From positions 186,001-250,000 of the forward strand of contig CAXXLS010000009.1 in NCBI GenBank assembly GCA_963677135.2: a stretch of 64,000 nt of DNA. The letters run 5' to 3'. How positions within the stretch are numbered: position 1 is the stretch's first letter; each line of letters begins with the position of its first letter. The translations under genes were made by a program, and so were the position numbers. Source of the DNA: Seleniibacterium sp963677135. GTDB taxonomy: Bacteria; Desulfobacterota; Desulfuromonadia; Desulfuromonadales; Geopsychrobacteraceae. Positions 1-7,697 of the stretch are shown here, piece by piece. Below the pieces are notes generated by a model. The model searched no databases, had not been told where the DNA came from, and saw nothing but the letters and a program-made list of their open reading frames with translations.

Positions 1-1
1 T

Positions 2-442
2 CCGCATGACGAGTTCATTCGCATGCTCGCCAGGATGATCAGGCTGCTTCCGGTCGTGCCGGTTTTTGGCGATGGCCGTTACCGCCTGCAGCCTGTCCAT
101 GTGCAGGATGTCGCCGCCAGCTTTGTGGCCGCGTTGACAAAAGTGGACAGTATCGGGAAAACCTATCACTGCTGCGGGCCGGACATCTACAGCTACGATG
201 AGCTGCTCGATGCCATCGCCGCCGCCCTCGGCAGGAAGTCGGGGGTCTGCAAGCTTCATCAGCCTCTCTGGCTGATGAAGCCGGTCATTTCCGCTTTTGA
301 CTCCCTGTCCGTATTTCCCATCACCCGCGACCAGTTGCAGATGCTGGTGGAAGGAAATACCTGCGACAGTGACGAATGGCCGGCAGACTTCGGCCTGAAA
401 CTCACGCCCCTGGCCGATTCAATCGGGGCATACCTCAGATAA
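2..442 (+). CDS. NAD(P)-dependent epimerase/dehydratase-like protein, C-terminal part (5' end outside window)
   Basis: The reading frame is open from the window edge to a TAA stop, so only the last about 146 residues are present and the true start lies upstream. The visible part has the C-terminal substrate-side features of atypical short-chain dehydrogenases of the NDUFA9-like group: the segment VFGDGRYRLQPVHVQDVA, then YHCCGPDIYSYDELLDAIA, then a C-terminal helix region. In this family that part follows an N-terminal Rossmann NAD(P)-binding domain, which cannot be seen here. Substrate and pathway cannot be told from the fragment. It is followed closely by a terminator shared with the convergent GntR gene. 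Confidence 0.7.
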   Translation, partial: PHDEFIRMLARMIRLLPVVPVFGDGRYRLQPVHVQDVAASFVAALTKVDSIGKTYHCCGPDIYSYDELLDAIAAALGRKSGVCKLHQPLWLMKPVISAFDSLSVFPITRDQLQMLVEGNTCDSDEWPADFGLKLTPLADSIGAYLR

Positions 443-472
443 AAAAAACCTTCGGCGGCTACGGCTGAAGGT
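441..472 (-). terminator. Rho-independent terminator of the GntR gene
   Basis: The hairpin has arms ACCTTCGGC and GCTGAAGGT (one G-T pair) around a 7-base loop. On the minus strand it is followed by a run of eight T residues, the classic intrinsic terminator form for the leftward regulator gene. It begins inside the stop codon of the rightward gene, so it may also slow transcription from that side. Confidence 0.75.
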
Positions 473-501
473 CATTTGTGATGGCATGGTCGTCATGTCA
501 T

Positions 502-1215
502 TCAATAAAGATCGATATTCTCTCCACTGCGGGAGCCTTTACTGTCGGCGCCCCCGGGCGGGGTAAGGCTTTCAAGGAGAACCCGGCCGCCGATGGCCGC
601 CGTTTTCTTGACCAGGTCTTCGGCCGCTTTGCCGTCACGGCGCCGGAAGGCTTCCAGCAGCTTGTCATGTTCTTCGACGGAGAAATCCATTCGACCGGAA
701 ACCGACAGGGATGCCATCCGCAGACGGTTGAATTTCATGCCCAGCTGCTGGATCAGCTCGAACAGCTTGCTGTTATCGGCCGCCTTGATGAAGGTCTCGT
801 GAAATTCATTGTGGACCCGGAAAAAGTTTTTGACATCGCCGTCGGCCGCAAGCTGCCTGAGTTTGTCATTGATGGCTTCCAGTTTATCAAGCTCTTTGTC
901 CGTCAGCTTGTTGCTTGCCAGTTCGGCAGCATACCCCTCGAGGATACTCTTGATAGCGTAAAATTCCTGCACGTCCCGCTCAGACAAGGCGGCGACAACG
1001 GCCCCTTTGCGCGGAATGACTGTCAGATACCCCTCCGATTCCAATTGCCGGAAGGCTTCGCGAATCGGCGTGCGGCTGATCCCGAAGCGTTCCGCCAGCT
1101 CCGGCTCAGCGACCTTCTCGCCAGGTTTGAGATTCCCTTTGAGAATGGCCTCCCGAATCGTTTCGAGAATTTTTTCCCGTAACGTCTGATGACGTTCTAT
1201 CTGTTTCGTCTTCAA
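502..1215 (-). CDS. GntR family transcriptional regulator, FadR subfamily (FCD domain)
   Basis: This 237-residue protein is a DNA-binding regulator. Residues about 8-75 form the GntR winged helix (AERFGISRTPIREAFRQLES is the recognition region). Residues about 85-215 form an all-helical FCD effector domain with His135, His139 and His183 in the positions where this family often binds a metal and an organic-acid ligand. The start is a TTG codon preceded by GGGAG; no ATG lies near. Its promoter contains the palindrome TGTATACAGTATACA between -35 and -10, which suggests autorepression, and the same palindrome overlaps the ATP synthase promoter. The ligand is unknown. Confidence 0.88.
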   Translation of the reverse strand: MKTKQIERHQTLREKILETIREAILKGNLKPGEKVAEPELAERFGISRTPIREAFRQLESEGYLTVIPRKGAVVAALSERDVQEFYAIKSILEGYAAELASNKLTDKELDKLEAINDKLRQLAADGDVKNFFRVHNEFHETFIKAADNSKLFELIQQLGMKFNRLRMASLSVSGRMDFSVEEHDKLLEAFRRRDGKAAEDLVKKTAAIGGRVLLESLTPPGGADSKGSRSGENIDLY

Positions 1216-1243
1216 AAGTTATCTCCCATAGACAATTTAGTGA

Positions 1244-1271
1244 ATTGTATACAGTATACATATGATGTCAA
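1244..1271 (-). promoter_or_regulatory. Probable sigma-70 promoter of the GntR gene
   Basis: On the minus strand TTGACA (1271-1266) and TACAAT (1249-1244) are separated by 16 bases. The palindromic operator lies between them, so a bound dimer would block the polymerase. The promoter is inferred from consensus match only. Confidence 0.55.
1246..1260. promoter_or_regulatory. Palindromic operator TGTATACAGTATACA (probable GntR-family site)
   Basis: This is a perfect 15-base palindrome, TGTATAC-A-GTATACA, in the divergent region between the regulator gene and the K+ channel gene. FCD-type GntR regulators commonly bind short palindromes with GT...AC half sites next to their own gene. An identical site, read on the other strand, lies at 17587-17601 on the ATP synthase promoter. 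Confidence 0.65.
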
Positions 1272-1365
1272 TTGTTTTTTTTCCCCGGAAACAATCCATC
1301 GCGTGCAATTTATTGTTTTTTTTTCGCTGGCTGGCTATCATCAACAGGCTTGCCGGAGACGACTT

Positions 1366-2371
1366 ATGGATCCACTCAAAAAAAATCCGCTTTTCCCTGT
1401 TGACCCTGGTTGTTCTCATGGGCGGCGGAACTCTTGGTTATGTGCTGATCGAGGGCTGGAACCCTTTTGAAGCGCTGTACATGACCACCATTACCCTGGC
1501 AACGGTCGGTTACAGCGAAGTCCACACCCTGAGCCTTCCCGGCAAGACCTTTACCATTGTCCTGATCATCTTCGGGGTCGGAACCATTGCCTACACCCTC
1601 GGTTCAATGATTCAGTTCATGGTCGAGGGACAGCTGCAGCAGATGCTGGGGAGGAAAAAGGTGGAAAAAGAAATCAGCCGACTCGACAGACATTACATTA
1701 TCTGCGGCTATGGACGGATCGGGCGCCTGATCTGCCAGCAGTTCGCCGCCAGGCCCGTGCCCTTTATCGTGGTTGAAAATCAGGCTGATCGCTGTCAGCA
1801 ACTGGCGGAGAAAGGCTACCTGTATATTGAGGGGGACGCGACCCAGGATCAGGTTCTGGAGCAGGCCGGAATCAAGCGTGCCAGGGGATTGATCACCGCA
1901 GTCACCTCCGATTCGGAAAATGTATTTATTGTCCTGACGGCCCGGGGGATGAACCCCGGCCTTTACATTCTGGCCAGGGCCAGCGAAGATAATGCCGAAG
2001 TCAAACTGCTGCGCGCCGGTGCCAACAAGGTGGTCTCCCCCTATTCCATCGGTGCGACCCGCATGGCCCAGGCGGTCCTGCGTCCTTCGGTTGTTGATTT
2101 TATCGATATCGCCACCGGACACGAGAACATCGAATTGCAGATCGAGGAAATTCCCGTGGCCGAGACCTCTTCACTGATCGGCAAAAAACTGATCGACACC
2201 GGGATCCGCAGCGAGCTCGGTCTGATTATCGTTGGTATCAAGCAAGACAACCGCATGATCTTCAATCCCGCCGCTGATACCACTATCGCTGCCGGTCAGC
2301 TGCTGATCGCCCTCGGTGAATACCGGGATATCAAAAAACTGGAAATGATTGCCGCCCAGAAAACCCTATGA
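1366..2371 (+). CDS. Two-TM potassium channel with RCK (TrkA-N/TrkA-C) domain; apparent +1 frameshift near the start
   Basis: The product is a K+ channel: TM1, a pore with selectivity filter TVGYSE, TM2, then a cytoplasmic RCK domain with the nucleotide-binding motif IICGYGRIGR and a TrkA-C domain at the end. The best start is ATG 1366, preceded by CGGAG, but its frame is wrong after a run of eight A (1378-1385). Removing one A gives MDPLKKIRFSLL in frame with the channel. The channel frame also stays open upstream to an ATG at 1262, but that one abuts the operator and has no ribosome site. The break may be a sequencing error, slippage or a real mutation. The gene ends by overlapping the next gene by four bases. 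Confidence 0.8.
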
Positions 2372-3172
2372 GATCAACACTGTTTGTTCATATTCCCATT
2401 CAGCAGCTGTCCCGCAGACTGCCGACCCTGGTCGAGAAGAAGCTGCAACCGGAAATCGCCTGTCACGAAATCGCCCTCGATCAACTCGATGTCTGCCAGT
2501 TGCAGAATGCCGCCGCCGAACTCCGCCAGCATGGCCTGGTCACGACCCTGCACGCCCCCTTTTCCGGGTTCACTTCGGGCAGCGGCAGAAGACGCTTGAG
2601 CGACCATTCCCATCGGATCGTGGAACAGTCTCTGGCCCTGGCGGCCAGGATGTCATCGTGCCGCATCGTCTTTCATCCTGGTCTGGCGTTTGACAGCAGT
2701 CCCAAAAACCAGCAGCAGTGGCTCGACAACTCCATCCCCTTCTGGTCACGGTACCTGCCCCAGGCCCGGGAACAGGGCACGGTGATCTGCATCGAAAACA
2801 TCTGGGAGCAGCATCCGGACTGCCTGTTGAAGCTGCTTCAGGAACTGGATTCTCCCGCTTTTGGCCATGTTTTTGATATCGGACACTGGAATATTTTTGC
2901 GGAAACCCCACTGACCGCCTGGCTGGAGCGGACCGGTCCCCTACATCAGGCACCTGCATCTGCACGATAATTGCGGCAGCACCGATGATCACCAGGTCAT
3001 CGGTCTTGGGGACGCTCCCCTTAGCGTGCTCTACCAATGGCTCAGAACGACCGGCTTCAGGCCGACCCTGACCCTGGAAAACCGACACTTTCACGAATCT
3101 CTGCAATCGTTGGAACAACTCAGGAAGGAACTGCCGGATCTCTGGACGCCCCCAGGACCCGGCAGCCGCTGA
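2368..3172 (+). pseudogene. Sugar phosphate isomerase/epimerase-like TIM-barrel protein, frameshifted
   Basis: The first frame (2368-2970) gives about 191 residues of an AP-endonuclease-2 / xylose-isomerase-like TIM barrel, including TLHAPFS, IVFHPGL, ICIENIW and HVFDIGHWNI. It then breaks at CCCC (2938-2941). Removing one C continues in the other frame as YIRHLHLHDNCG...LTLENRHF to a TGA at 3170-3172, which supplies the missing C-terminal metal-binding part (HLHLHDN) of the family. The full-length product would be about 267 residues. The start ATG overlaps the stop of the K+ channel gene, indicating an operon. The break may be a one-base sequencing error; the substrate is unknown. Confidence 0.7.
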
Positions 3173-3177
3173 CTGGC

Positions 3178-3660
3178 TCAGACCCGACCCGACAGACCCG
3201 GAGTCGGGCCTTGTTTCTGCTGCTCACTGCACAGCCAGATGTGGCTGAGTTCCATGACATACAAGGCCAGGGCAACCGTCAGGAGGATGGGGAAATGGCC
3301 CGCGATACTCCCCGAAAAGGCATAAAACATGTAAAAGGCGCTGCGATAGCCGAGGTGTTTCCAGGTCATTTCCGGCCGTTTGCCCATCACCAGAGCAGCG
3401 CCTTCCAGGACAAAGACGGAAAAACCGTAGATCATCAGGATGGCGGTGACGTAAATCCCCTCGGGAGGAGCACCGAGTACGCTGCGCCACTGTTCCGGAG
3501 CGGCGGTAAAAAGGTTCCAGTTGCGCAAGGAATAGGCCCCGATGCTGATCAGGATAAAAACCGTCAGCTCAACCAGCTTACCGTTCCACAGGTCGGCAAG
3601 GTTGCGCATTGACTGATCGTGAATTTTACTCCGCGCCGCGCTGTTCATCATGATCTCCAT
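3178..3660 (-). CDS. Membrane protein of a cytochrome operon, function unknown
   Basis: This 160-residue protein has about four hydrophobic segments (ELTVFILISIGAY, IYVTAILMIYGFSVFVLEG, YRSAFYMFYAFSGSIAG, FPILLTVALALYVMELSHI) and no cofactor motif that I recognise. It is the last gene of the leftward cytochrome c - cytochrome b operon, 21 bases downstream of the cytochrome b gene, so it may be a small quinone-side or assembly subunit of the same membrane complex. Two further ATG codons (residues 4 and 5) could be the start, as GGAG is better spaced for them. It ends five bases from the convergent TIM-barrel gene. Confidence 0.7.
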   Translation of the reverse strand: MEIMMNSAARSKIHDQSMRNLADLWNGKLVELTVFILISIGAYSLRNWNLFTAAPEQWRSVLGAPPEGIYVTAILMIYGFSVFVLEGAALVMGKRPEMTWKHLGYRSAFYMFYAFSGSIAGHFPILLTVALALYVMELSHIWLCSEQQKQGPTPGLSGRV

Positions 3661-3681
3661 TCGCCACCAGGAGCTGGCTGG

Positions 3682-4380
3682 CTATCTCGAGTAATGCTCT
3701 TTCAAAGGCTGTCTCAAACCGTCCTTGCCTCCGGTTGCTGCCGGTTCTACCGCAGGCTCTTCCTCCCAGCCGGTCCACATGGCCTTGATATGCTCCATGG
3801 GGGTATGTCCGAGGGTCGCCAGGTAGATATGGGTCGGAAGAAAGGCCACCAGGCAGCAGGCGAGAAGAAAATGCAGCCCGGCCAGGAACCTGAGGCCTCC
3901 GATCATCACGATAATGCCGCGCAGGGGTTCGACATTGGTCAACAGGATCCCCGTCAGGCTGACCAGGGGCACCAGGACGAACATGATGGCCAGATAGGCC
4001 GATTTCTGCAGCGGGTTGAACTTGTTCTCCGGGGTCGGGTGGTGGGGATTCTCCCAGCCCAGGAAATAGGTCAGAAAATAGAACTTGGCCTGCCTCAGAA
4101 TCCCGGTCTTGAGATCGTCAAGGCGCGGCACATAAACATCGGCCATGGTCCTTGCGATAAACAGGTAGTAGAAGAACCACAGGGTGAAGGAGAGGGCCAC
4201 AACATAACCTGCGGTGTTGTGCAGGTACACCGCCGCCTTGTAACTGCCGAGCCAGCCGATATATTCGGGATAGCGGATTTGGGCTCCCGAAATCATCAGG
4301 GTGATGATCCCCAGGGCGTTCAGCCAGTGCCAGATGCGCACCGGAGTCGGTTGCAGATAAATGCGTTTTTTCTCGCTCAT
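3682..4380 (-). CDS. Cytochrome b561-type dihaem membrane subunit
   Basis: This 232-residue integral membrane protein resembles the cytochrome b subunits of hydrogenases and thiosulfate/formate reductases (HydC/PhsC/FdnI group). Hydrophobic helices carry His18 (IWHWLNAL), His54 (YLHNTAGY), His170 (LAGLHFLL) and His184 (LPTHIYL), the four positions expected to ligate two b haems. It would pass electrons between the quinone pool and the periplasmic multihaem cytochrome encoded just upstream. Its start codon overlaps the upstream stop codon (ATGA), a sign of tight translational coupling. Confidence 0.85.
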   Translation of the reverse strand: MSEKKRIYLQPTPVRIWHWLNALGIITLMISGAQIRYPEYIGWLGSYKAAVYLHNTAGYVVALSFTLWFFYYLFIARTMADVYVPRLDDLKTGILRQAKFYFLTYFLGWENPHHPTPENKFNPLQKSAYLAIMFVLVPLVSLTGILLTNVEPLRGIIVMIGGLRFLAGLHFLLACCLVAFLPTHIYLATLGHTPMEHIKAMWTGWEEEPAVEPAATGGKDGLRQPLKEHYSR

Positions 4381-5432
4381 AACTCATCCTTTTCATGCTT
4401 TCTGTTGTTACGGGTCAGAAACCGCAGGGTCCCGTGTCCGACCGGCATAATGAAGCCGCTGCAGATGATGATCAGGCCGATGATATCGAGGGACGCACTT
4501 CTGGTAATTCCGGTCATGTAGAAATCAGGGGTTCCGTAGAGGGCTTCAAGGATTGCTCCCGGTTCCACCTCCAGCTCGTGAGTGCCGCCGTCAGCAGCCG
4601 GCAGGGAGAGGATACTTATCTGCATGGTTTTCGGTCCCGAGGCATGGCAGAAGGTGCAATCGTAGCGACTGTCCAGGGTGGTGAGCTGGTGGGACAGTTC
4701 GGCCGGCACCAGGGTGGCATTCATCCGCAGACCGGCATGGCGCTGATTACGGATGAAGCCGCGCAATTCGGCCAGGGAGACATACTGGTTATCGTTGATA
4801 TCGATGATGGTCCCGCCTCCCGATTCGCTCAATGCGGCAAGATCGTCATAGCTGACCGGCTCGTACCCCCTGAACACGCCCTGCTCCTGCTTTTTTTCGA
4901 TGGTCAGAACGATTTTGTAGCCGGGGGACGAGGTATGACAGGTGATACAGGGGAGCGCTTCAAAATGCAGGTTGGCCTGGGGCAGCCATTGGTCATGATC
5001 GGGAAGAATATCTGTGGTCTCGTGACAGATTAGGCACTGGCGGTTCATCGCGCCGGCCGAGACCCCGGCCAATCCGGCAACCTCATGGGGATTGTGGCAA
5101 TCGCTGCAGGCCGCGTTTTCGGCATGGACACTGGCCAGGTATTGCTGACCGAATTCTTCATGACAGTCTAGGCACGTCACACCGGAATCCGCAACCGCCT
5201 CATCAGGATGCTCATCGGTCACGGTATCATGACAGGTGAGGCAGCCCAGCTCGGCGTGGGAAGTCAGGGCGTACCGGTCGGCGTCAATAATAAGATCCTC
5301 CGCGACACTGTCGCCGTCCTCGTGGCACATCAGGCAGTCTTCCGACTCCATGGCCCTGACCGTCTGCGGACCGGTAAGAACCAGCAGGCAGACAATAATC
5401 TTCCAAAAATTGAAAACCGTACGTTTCCTCAT
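4377..5432 (-). CDS. Membrane-anchored seven-haem cytochrome c
   Basis: This 351-residue protein has an N-terminal signal peptide (FWKIIVCLLVLTGPQTVRA) and seven CxxCH haem motifs at residues 33, 64, 87, 109, 133, 162 and 259. A C-terminal transmembrane helix (LDIIGLIIICSGFIMPVG) follows, with a basic cytoplasmic tail. Six haem motifs are clustered in the first half; the seventh follows a gap of about 90 residues. The protein should sit on the periplasmic face and exchange electrons with the coupled cytochrome b. Start ATG is preceded by GAGAGG. Partner substrate is not evident; it belongs to the NrfB/NapC-like multihaem world but I cannot name a specific family. Confidence 0.88.
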   Translation of the reverse strand: MRKRTVFNFWKIIVCLLVLTGPQTVRAMESEDCLMCHEDGDSVAEDLIIDADRYALTSHAELGCLTCHDTVTDEHPDEAVADSGVTCLDCHEEFGQQYLASVHAENAACSDCHNPHEVAGLAGVSAGAMNRQCLICHETTDILPDHDQWLPQANLHFEALPCITCHTSSPGYKIVLTIEKKQEQGVFRGYEPVSYDDLAALSESGGGTIIDINDNQYVSLAELRGFIRNQRHAGLRMNATLVPAELSHQLTTLDSRYDCTFCHASGPKTMQISILSLPAADGGTHELEVEPGAILEALYGTPDFYMTGITRSASLDIIGLIIICSGFIMPVGHGTLRFLTRNNRKHEKDEL

Positions 5433-5519
5433 AACAACCTCTCAGGTTTGCAATACCGCCATGATCAAGAAGGAGCGCAGGAGGTCTTGAACGGTGGCTT
5501 TTCCGGTCTGCGTTGCGGC

Positions 5520-5765
5520 TCAGCGCTGACGATGTTTTACCGGCACCGGTTTGGGGACCCGCCGCTTGCTGAACAGTCCTCTGACGATGCCGAACACCAT
5601 GGCCAGAACCGGCAGCAGTTGCAGCAGGACAATCAGGCCGCAGGTGGCCAGAAACAGGTAGACCAGTACCATACTGCCATCTTCGCGTTCCGCCGCTTCA
5701 GCGGCCATTCCTGTCACCGGCAGCAGCAGCGCCGACGAGATTCCCAACTGTACCAATCGTTTCAT
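5520..5765 (-). CDS. Small membrane protein, paralogue of the gene at 6204-6437
   Basis: This 81-residue protein has a signal-peptide-like N-terminus (QLGISSALLLPVTGMAAEA) and one long hydrophobic helix, ending in a basic tail (SKRRVPKPVPVKHRQR). Its hydrophobic core (LLQLLPVLAMVFGIVRGLF) resembles that of the other small protein in this operon (FQCVPAVLMFSGLIRGIM), so the two look like diverged duplicates. AGAGGATAGGGG precedes the start. It lies 36 bases downstream of the receiver-like gene and 87 bases upstream of the cytochrome c gene. No function is known to me. Confidence 0.7.
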   Translation of the reverse strand: MKRLVQLGISSALLLPVTGMAAEAAEREDGSMVLVYLFLATCGLIVLLQLLPVLAMVFGIVRGLFSKRRVPKPVPVKHRQR

Positions 5766-5801
5766 ACCCCTATCCTCTCTTTGACTGTCTTGATGCCGGC
5801 C

Positions 5802-6191
5802 TCAAACCGGCTGAAATCCGTCTACCGCGCACTCAACAACCGAGCGCAGCTCTTCATTGTCCTCCTGGTTATGCGGTTTCAGGGCGTGGTAGAATATTCC
5901 GTCCTCGCGAATCCGCCGCAGGGTTTCCAGGGAGCTGTCATCCGAGATCAGGATGATCTTGAGATTCTTGTTGCACTTCCGCATCAGGGCGATGACATCC
6001 ACCGACGATATTTTTTCTTCGAAGGCGTCCCCCAATATCACGATCGGCTCCTGCTTCTGCACGATTTTGGCAATCGCATAGGCGGCCGACCCCGTGACGT
6101 CGACATCGAAGTGGGAATTCTTGAAAAGCTCGGCAAGGGCTTGACGGGCTTTCACATCACGATCCGCGATCAGAATCTTCCGTGCCTTCAT
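5802..6191 (-). CDS. Stand-alone response-regulator receiver-like protein
   Basis: This 129-residue protein has the CheY-like fold pattern: acidic pair Asp10/Asp12 (LIADRD), candidate phosphoacceptor Asp55 in VILGDAF, Ser83 in LISDD, and Lys105 in ALKPH. There is no output domain. It lies between two small membrane proteins in a sigma-54-controlled cytochrome operon, so it could be a phosphorylation sink or protein-interaction regulator for the nearby sensor kinase. The residues flanking Asp55 are unusual for the family, so phosphorylation is not certain. GGGGGAG precedes the ATG. Confidence 0.75.
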   Translation of the reverse strand: MKARKILIADRDVKARQALAELFKNSHFDVDVTGSAAYAIAKIVQKQEPIVILGDAFEEKISSVDVIALMRKCNKNLKIILISDDSSLETLRRIREDGIFYHALKPHNQEDNEELRSVVECAVDGFQPV

Positions 6192-6203
6192 CTGCTCCCC
6201 CTG

Positions 6204-6437
6204 TCAATGTCCTCTGTTATCTAGGCTTTTTCCGGTATCCGGTATCATGATCCCCCTGATCAAGCCGCTGAACATCAGCACAGCCGGAACGCACTGAAAA
6301 CCGATGATCAGACCGAAAAACAGGATGAAAAACCGTCCCAGCGGGCCCATGCCGAAACCCATGTCACAAAACAGGACGGCTACGAATGCACCCATGGCCG
6401 CCAAGCCGATCAGGGTGTAAAGAATCTTTTTCTTCAT
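6204..6437 (-). CDS. Small membrane protein heading the sigma-54-controlled cytochrome operon
   Basis: This 77-residue protein has two hydrophobic segments (ILYTLIGLAAMGAFVAVLF and FFILFFGLIIGFQCVPAVLMF). I chose the ATG at 6437 because it has AGGAGG at ideal distance; an upstream in-frame ATG at 6494 lies at the upstream edge of the sigma-54 promoter and cannot be transcribed from it. The second helix resembles that of the 81-residue protein further down the operon. It is separated from the receiver-like gene by only 12 bases. Function unknown. Confidence 0.72.
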   Translation of the reverse strand: MKKKILYTLIGLAAMGAFVAVLFCDMGFGMGPLGRFFILFFGLIIGFQCVPAVLMFSGLIRGIMIPDTGKSLDNRGH

Positions 6438-6477
6438 GTCTCTTTCCTCCTCGTCAATTGGTCCTGTCAATTTCCAT

Positions 6478-6493
6478 AGCAACCGACATACCA
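6478..6493 (-). promoter_or_regulatory. Sigma-54 (-24/-12) promoter of the cytochrome operon
   Basis: On the minus strand the sequence TGGTATGTCGGTTGCT matches the RpoN consensus TGGCACG-N4-TTGC, with the GG and GC elements at the exact required spacing. It lies about 40 bases upstream of the ATG at 6437, and an inverted repeat resembling an activator site lies about 110 bases further upstream. Confidence 0.8.
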
Positions 6494-6596
6494 ATTTGAC
6501 GGGATCTCTGACGACAACCCAAAACTACTGTTTTTAATGTGGTTTTCTTTTCCTCTTGCTCAGGGGGGTAAAATAAGACCGGGGTTTGTTTCTCGA

Positions 6597-6621
6597 AAAA
6601 TTCCTGTTCGGCAGGAATTTT
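6597..6621. promoter_or_regulatory. Inverted repeat TTCCTG-N5-CAGGAA, probable enhancer site for the NtrC-type activator
   Basis: A 10-base perfect inverted repeat (AAAATTCCTG / CAGGAATTTT) surrounds TTCGG. The core 6601-6617 has the same 17-base frame as the site at 7709-7725, and each lies about 90-120 bases upstream of a sigma-54 promoter, as expected for an upstream activating sequence. It lies downstream of the AAA+ gene's stop, so a weak terminator role on the minus strand is an alternative. Confidence 0.65.
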
Positions 6622-6646
6622 CCAGCGCCACAGGAAACCTCCAACC

Positions 6647-7576
6647 TCAGATTCCCTGTTTCTGCTGTGCCACTTTTTTCACCGTTTCGATTCTGATATA
6701 GGTCGGCAGGTCTTTATTGAACAAGGTCGATTTATCCCCTGCGGAATAGAGGGACTGTTCCAGCGTATTGATCAACTCCCTGACATTGCCCGGCCAGTCG
6801 TACAGCTCCAGGACATGCAGGTATTCCGGAGTCATAACCTTGGACGTGTGGGAAATTTTCCGACTGAGAATGGGGAAATAGTACCTGGCGAGGGGGATGA
6901 TATCCTCCCTGCGGTCTCGCAGAGAGGGCAGAGGGATATAGCATTGACCCAGCCACTCCTTGAGCGCCGCCGAAAACTGTCCAGCTGCGACCAGCTGATT
7001 AAGATCCTTCCGCGTTGCCGCCATAATCCGGCAGGCCAGGACCCGATTGTCTCCGGCCAGACACCCGATCAGGTCCTTTTGGGCGGCAGCATCAAGTTCG
7101 TCAATATCCGTCAGGTAGAGGGTTCCCTCCCCCACCTCGTCGAGGGCCGCCCCGAGCTGACCAGAGTCCGACAGGGAAGATGCCGCCATCCGGACAAAGG
7201 GATTTTTTCCGCGTTTTCCGGAAAAATGAATATAACGCGCAAAATGCTCTTTCCCGGTTCCGGTTTCTCCCTGCAGGACCACATGCTCATTACGGTTGGC
7301 CATCTGCTCCGCCACTCCTGCTACTGTCCTGATCTGCGGGCTGTTGCCGATCACCACGATGTCGGTCTCCTGGGCGATTTTGGATCTTTTGCCGGTCAGG
7401 GCCAGGTTTAACCGGTTCCCTTCAAGGCTCAGCTCGATGTCCTCAGCCGTCATGCCCGGAATCTCGACAACCACCTGAAGTCCTTTTATCCAGTCCACCA
7501 TCCTGCTCAGTGCCTGCTGCTGCGATGTCAGATCTTCAAGAACCGTTTCAAGTCCGTTGATCGATAATTTTTCCAT
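6647..7576 (-). CDS. AAA+ sigma-54-activator-like protein lacking the GAFTGA loop, with an HSP20-like N-terminal segment
   Basis: This 309-residue protein has a sigma-54 activator AAA+ module: Walker A GETGTGKE at 103-110, the region SLRDRREDIIPLARYYF, and YDWPGNVREL. The segment between Walker A and Walker B is shortened and the GAFTGA loop that contacts sigma-54 is absent. Walker B reads LYLTDI instead of LFLDEI. There is no C-terminal Fis-type helix-turn-helix. Residues 33-64 (VVVEIPGMTAEDIELSLEGN) resemble the beta-strand signature of HSP20/alpha-crystallin proteins. I use ATG 7576 because the other in-frame ATG (7621) lies inside its sigma-54 promoter. It is unlikely to activate transcription itself; it may modulate an activator or act as a chaperone-like ATPase. 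Confidence 0.78.
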   Translation of the reverse strand: MEKLSINGLETVLEDLTSQQQALSRMVDWIKGLQVVVEIPGMTAEDIELSLEGNRLNLALTGKRSKIAQETDIVVIGNSPQIRTVAGVAEQMANRNEHVVLQGETGTGKEHFARYIHFSGKRGKNPFVRMAASSLSDSGQLGAALDEVGEGTLYLTDIDELDAAAQKDLIGCLAGDNRVLACRIMAATRKDLNQLVAAGQFSAALKEWLGQCYIPLPSLRDRREDIIPLARYYFPILSRKISHTSKVMTPEYLHVLELYDWPGNVRELINTLEQSLYSAGDKSTLFNKDLPTYIRIETVKKVAQQKQGI

Positions 7577-7609
7577 AATACCCCCTGCAGATTTGTTACT
7601 TTCCTTGTT

Positions 7610-7625
7610 AGCACCAGGCATGCCA
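7610..7625 (-). promoter_or_regulatory. Sigma-54 (-24/-12) promoter of the AAA+ gene
   Basis: On the minus strand TGGCATGCCTGGTGCT has GG and GC at the exact RpoN spacing. It ends about 35 bases before the ATG at 7576. The TTCCTG-N5-CAGGAA repeat lies about 90 bases upstream. Confidence 0.8.
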
Positions 7626-7697
7626 ATTGAAAGAAATAAATTTACCTGTTTAATCTCGGTAGCTTAAATGTCTTAAGCGCGAACGGATGAGGGGCGG

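Noticed and set aside
478..1182. Long open frame antisense to the GntR gene
   Set aside because: It is a shadow of the GntR coding sequence; codon pattern and domain evidence favour the minus strand.
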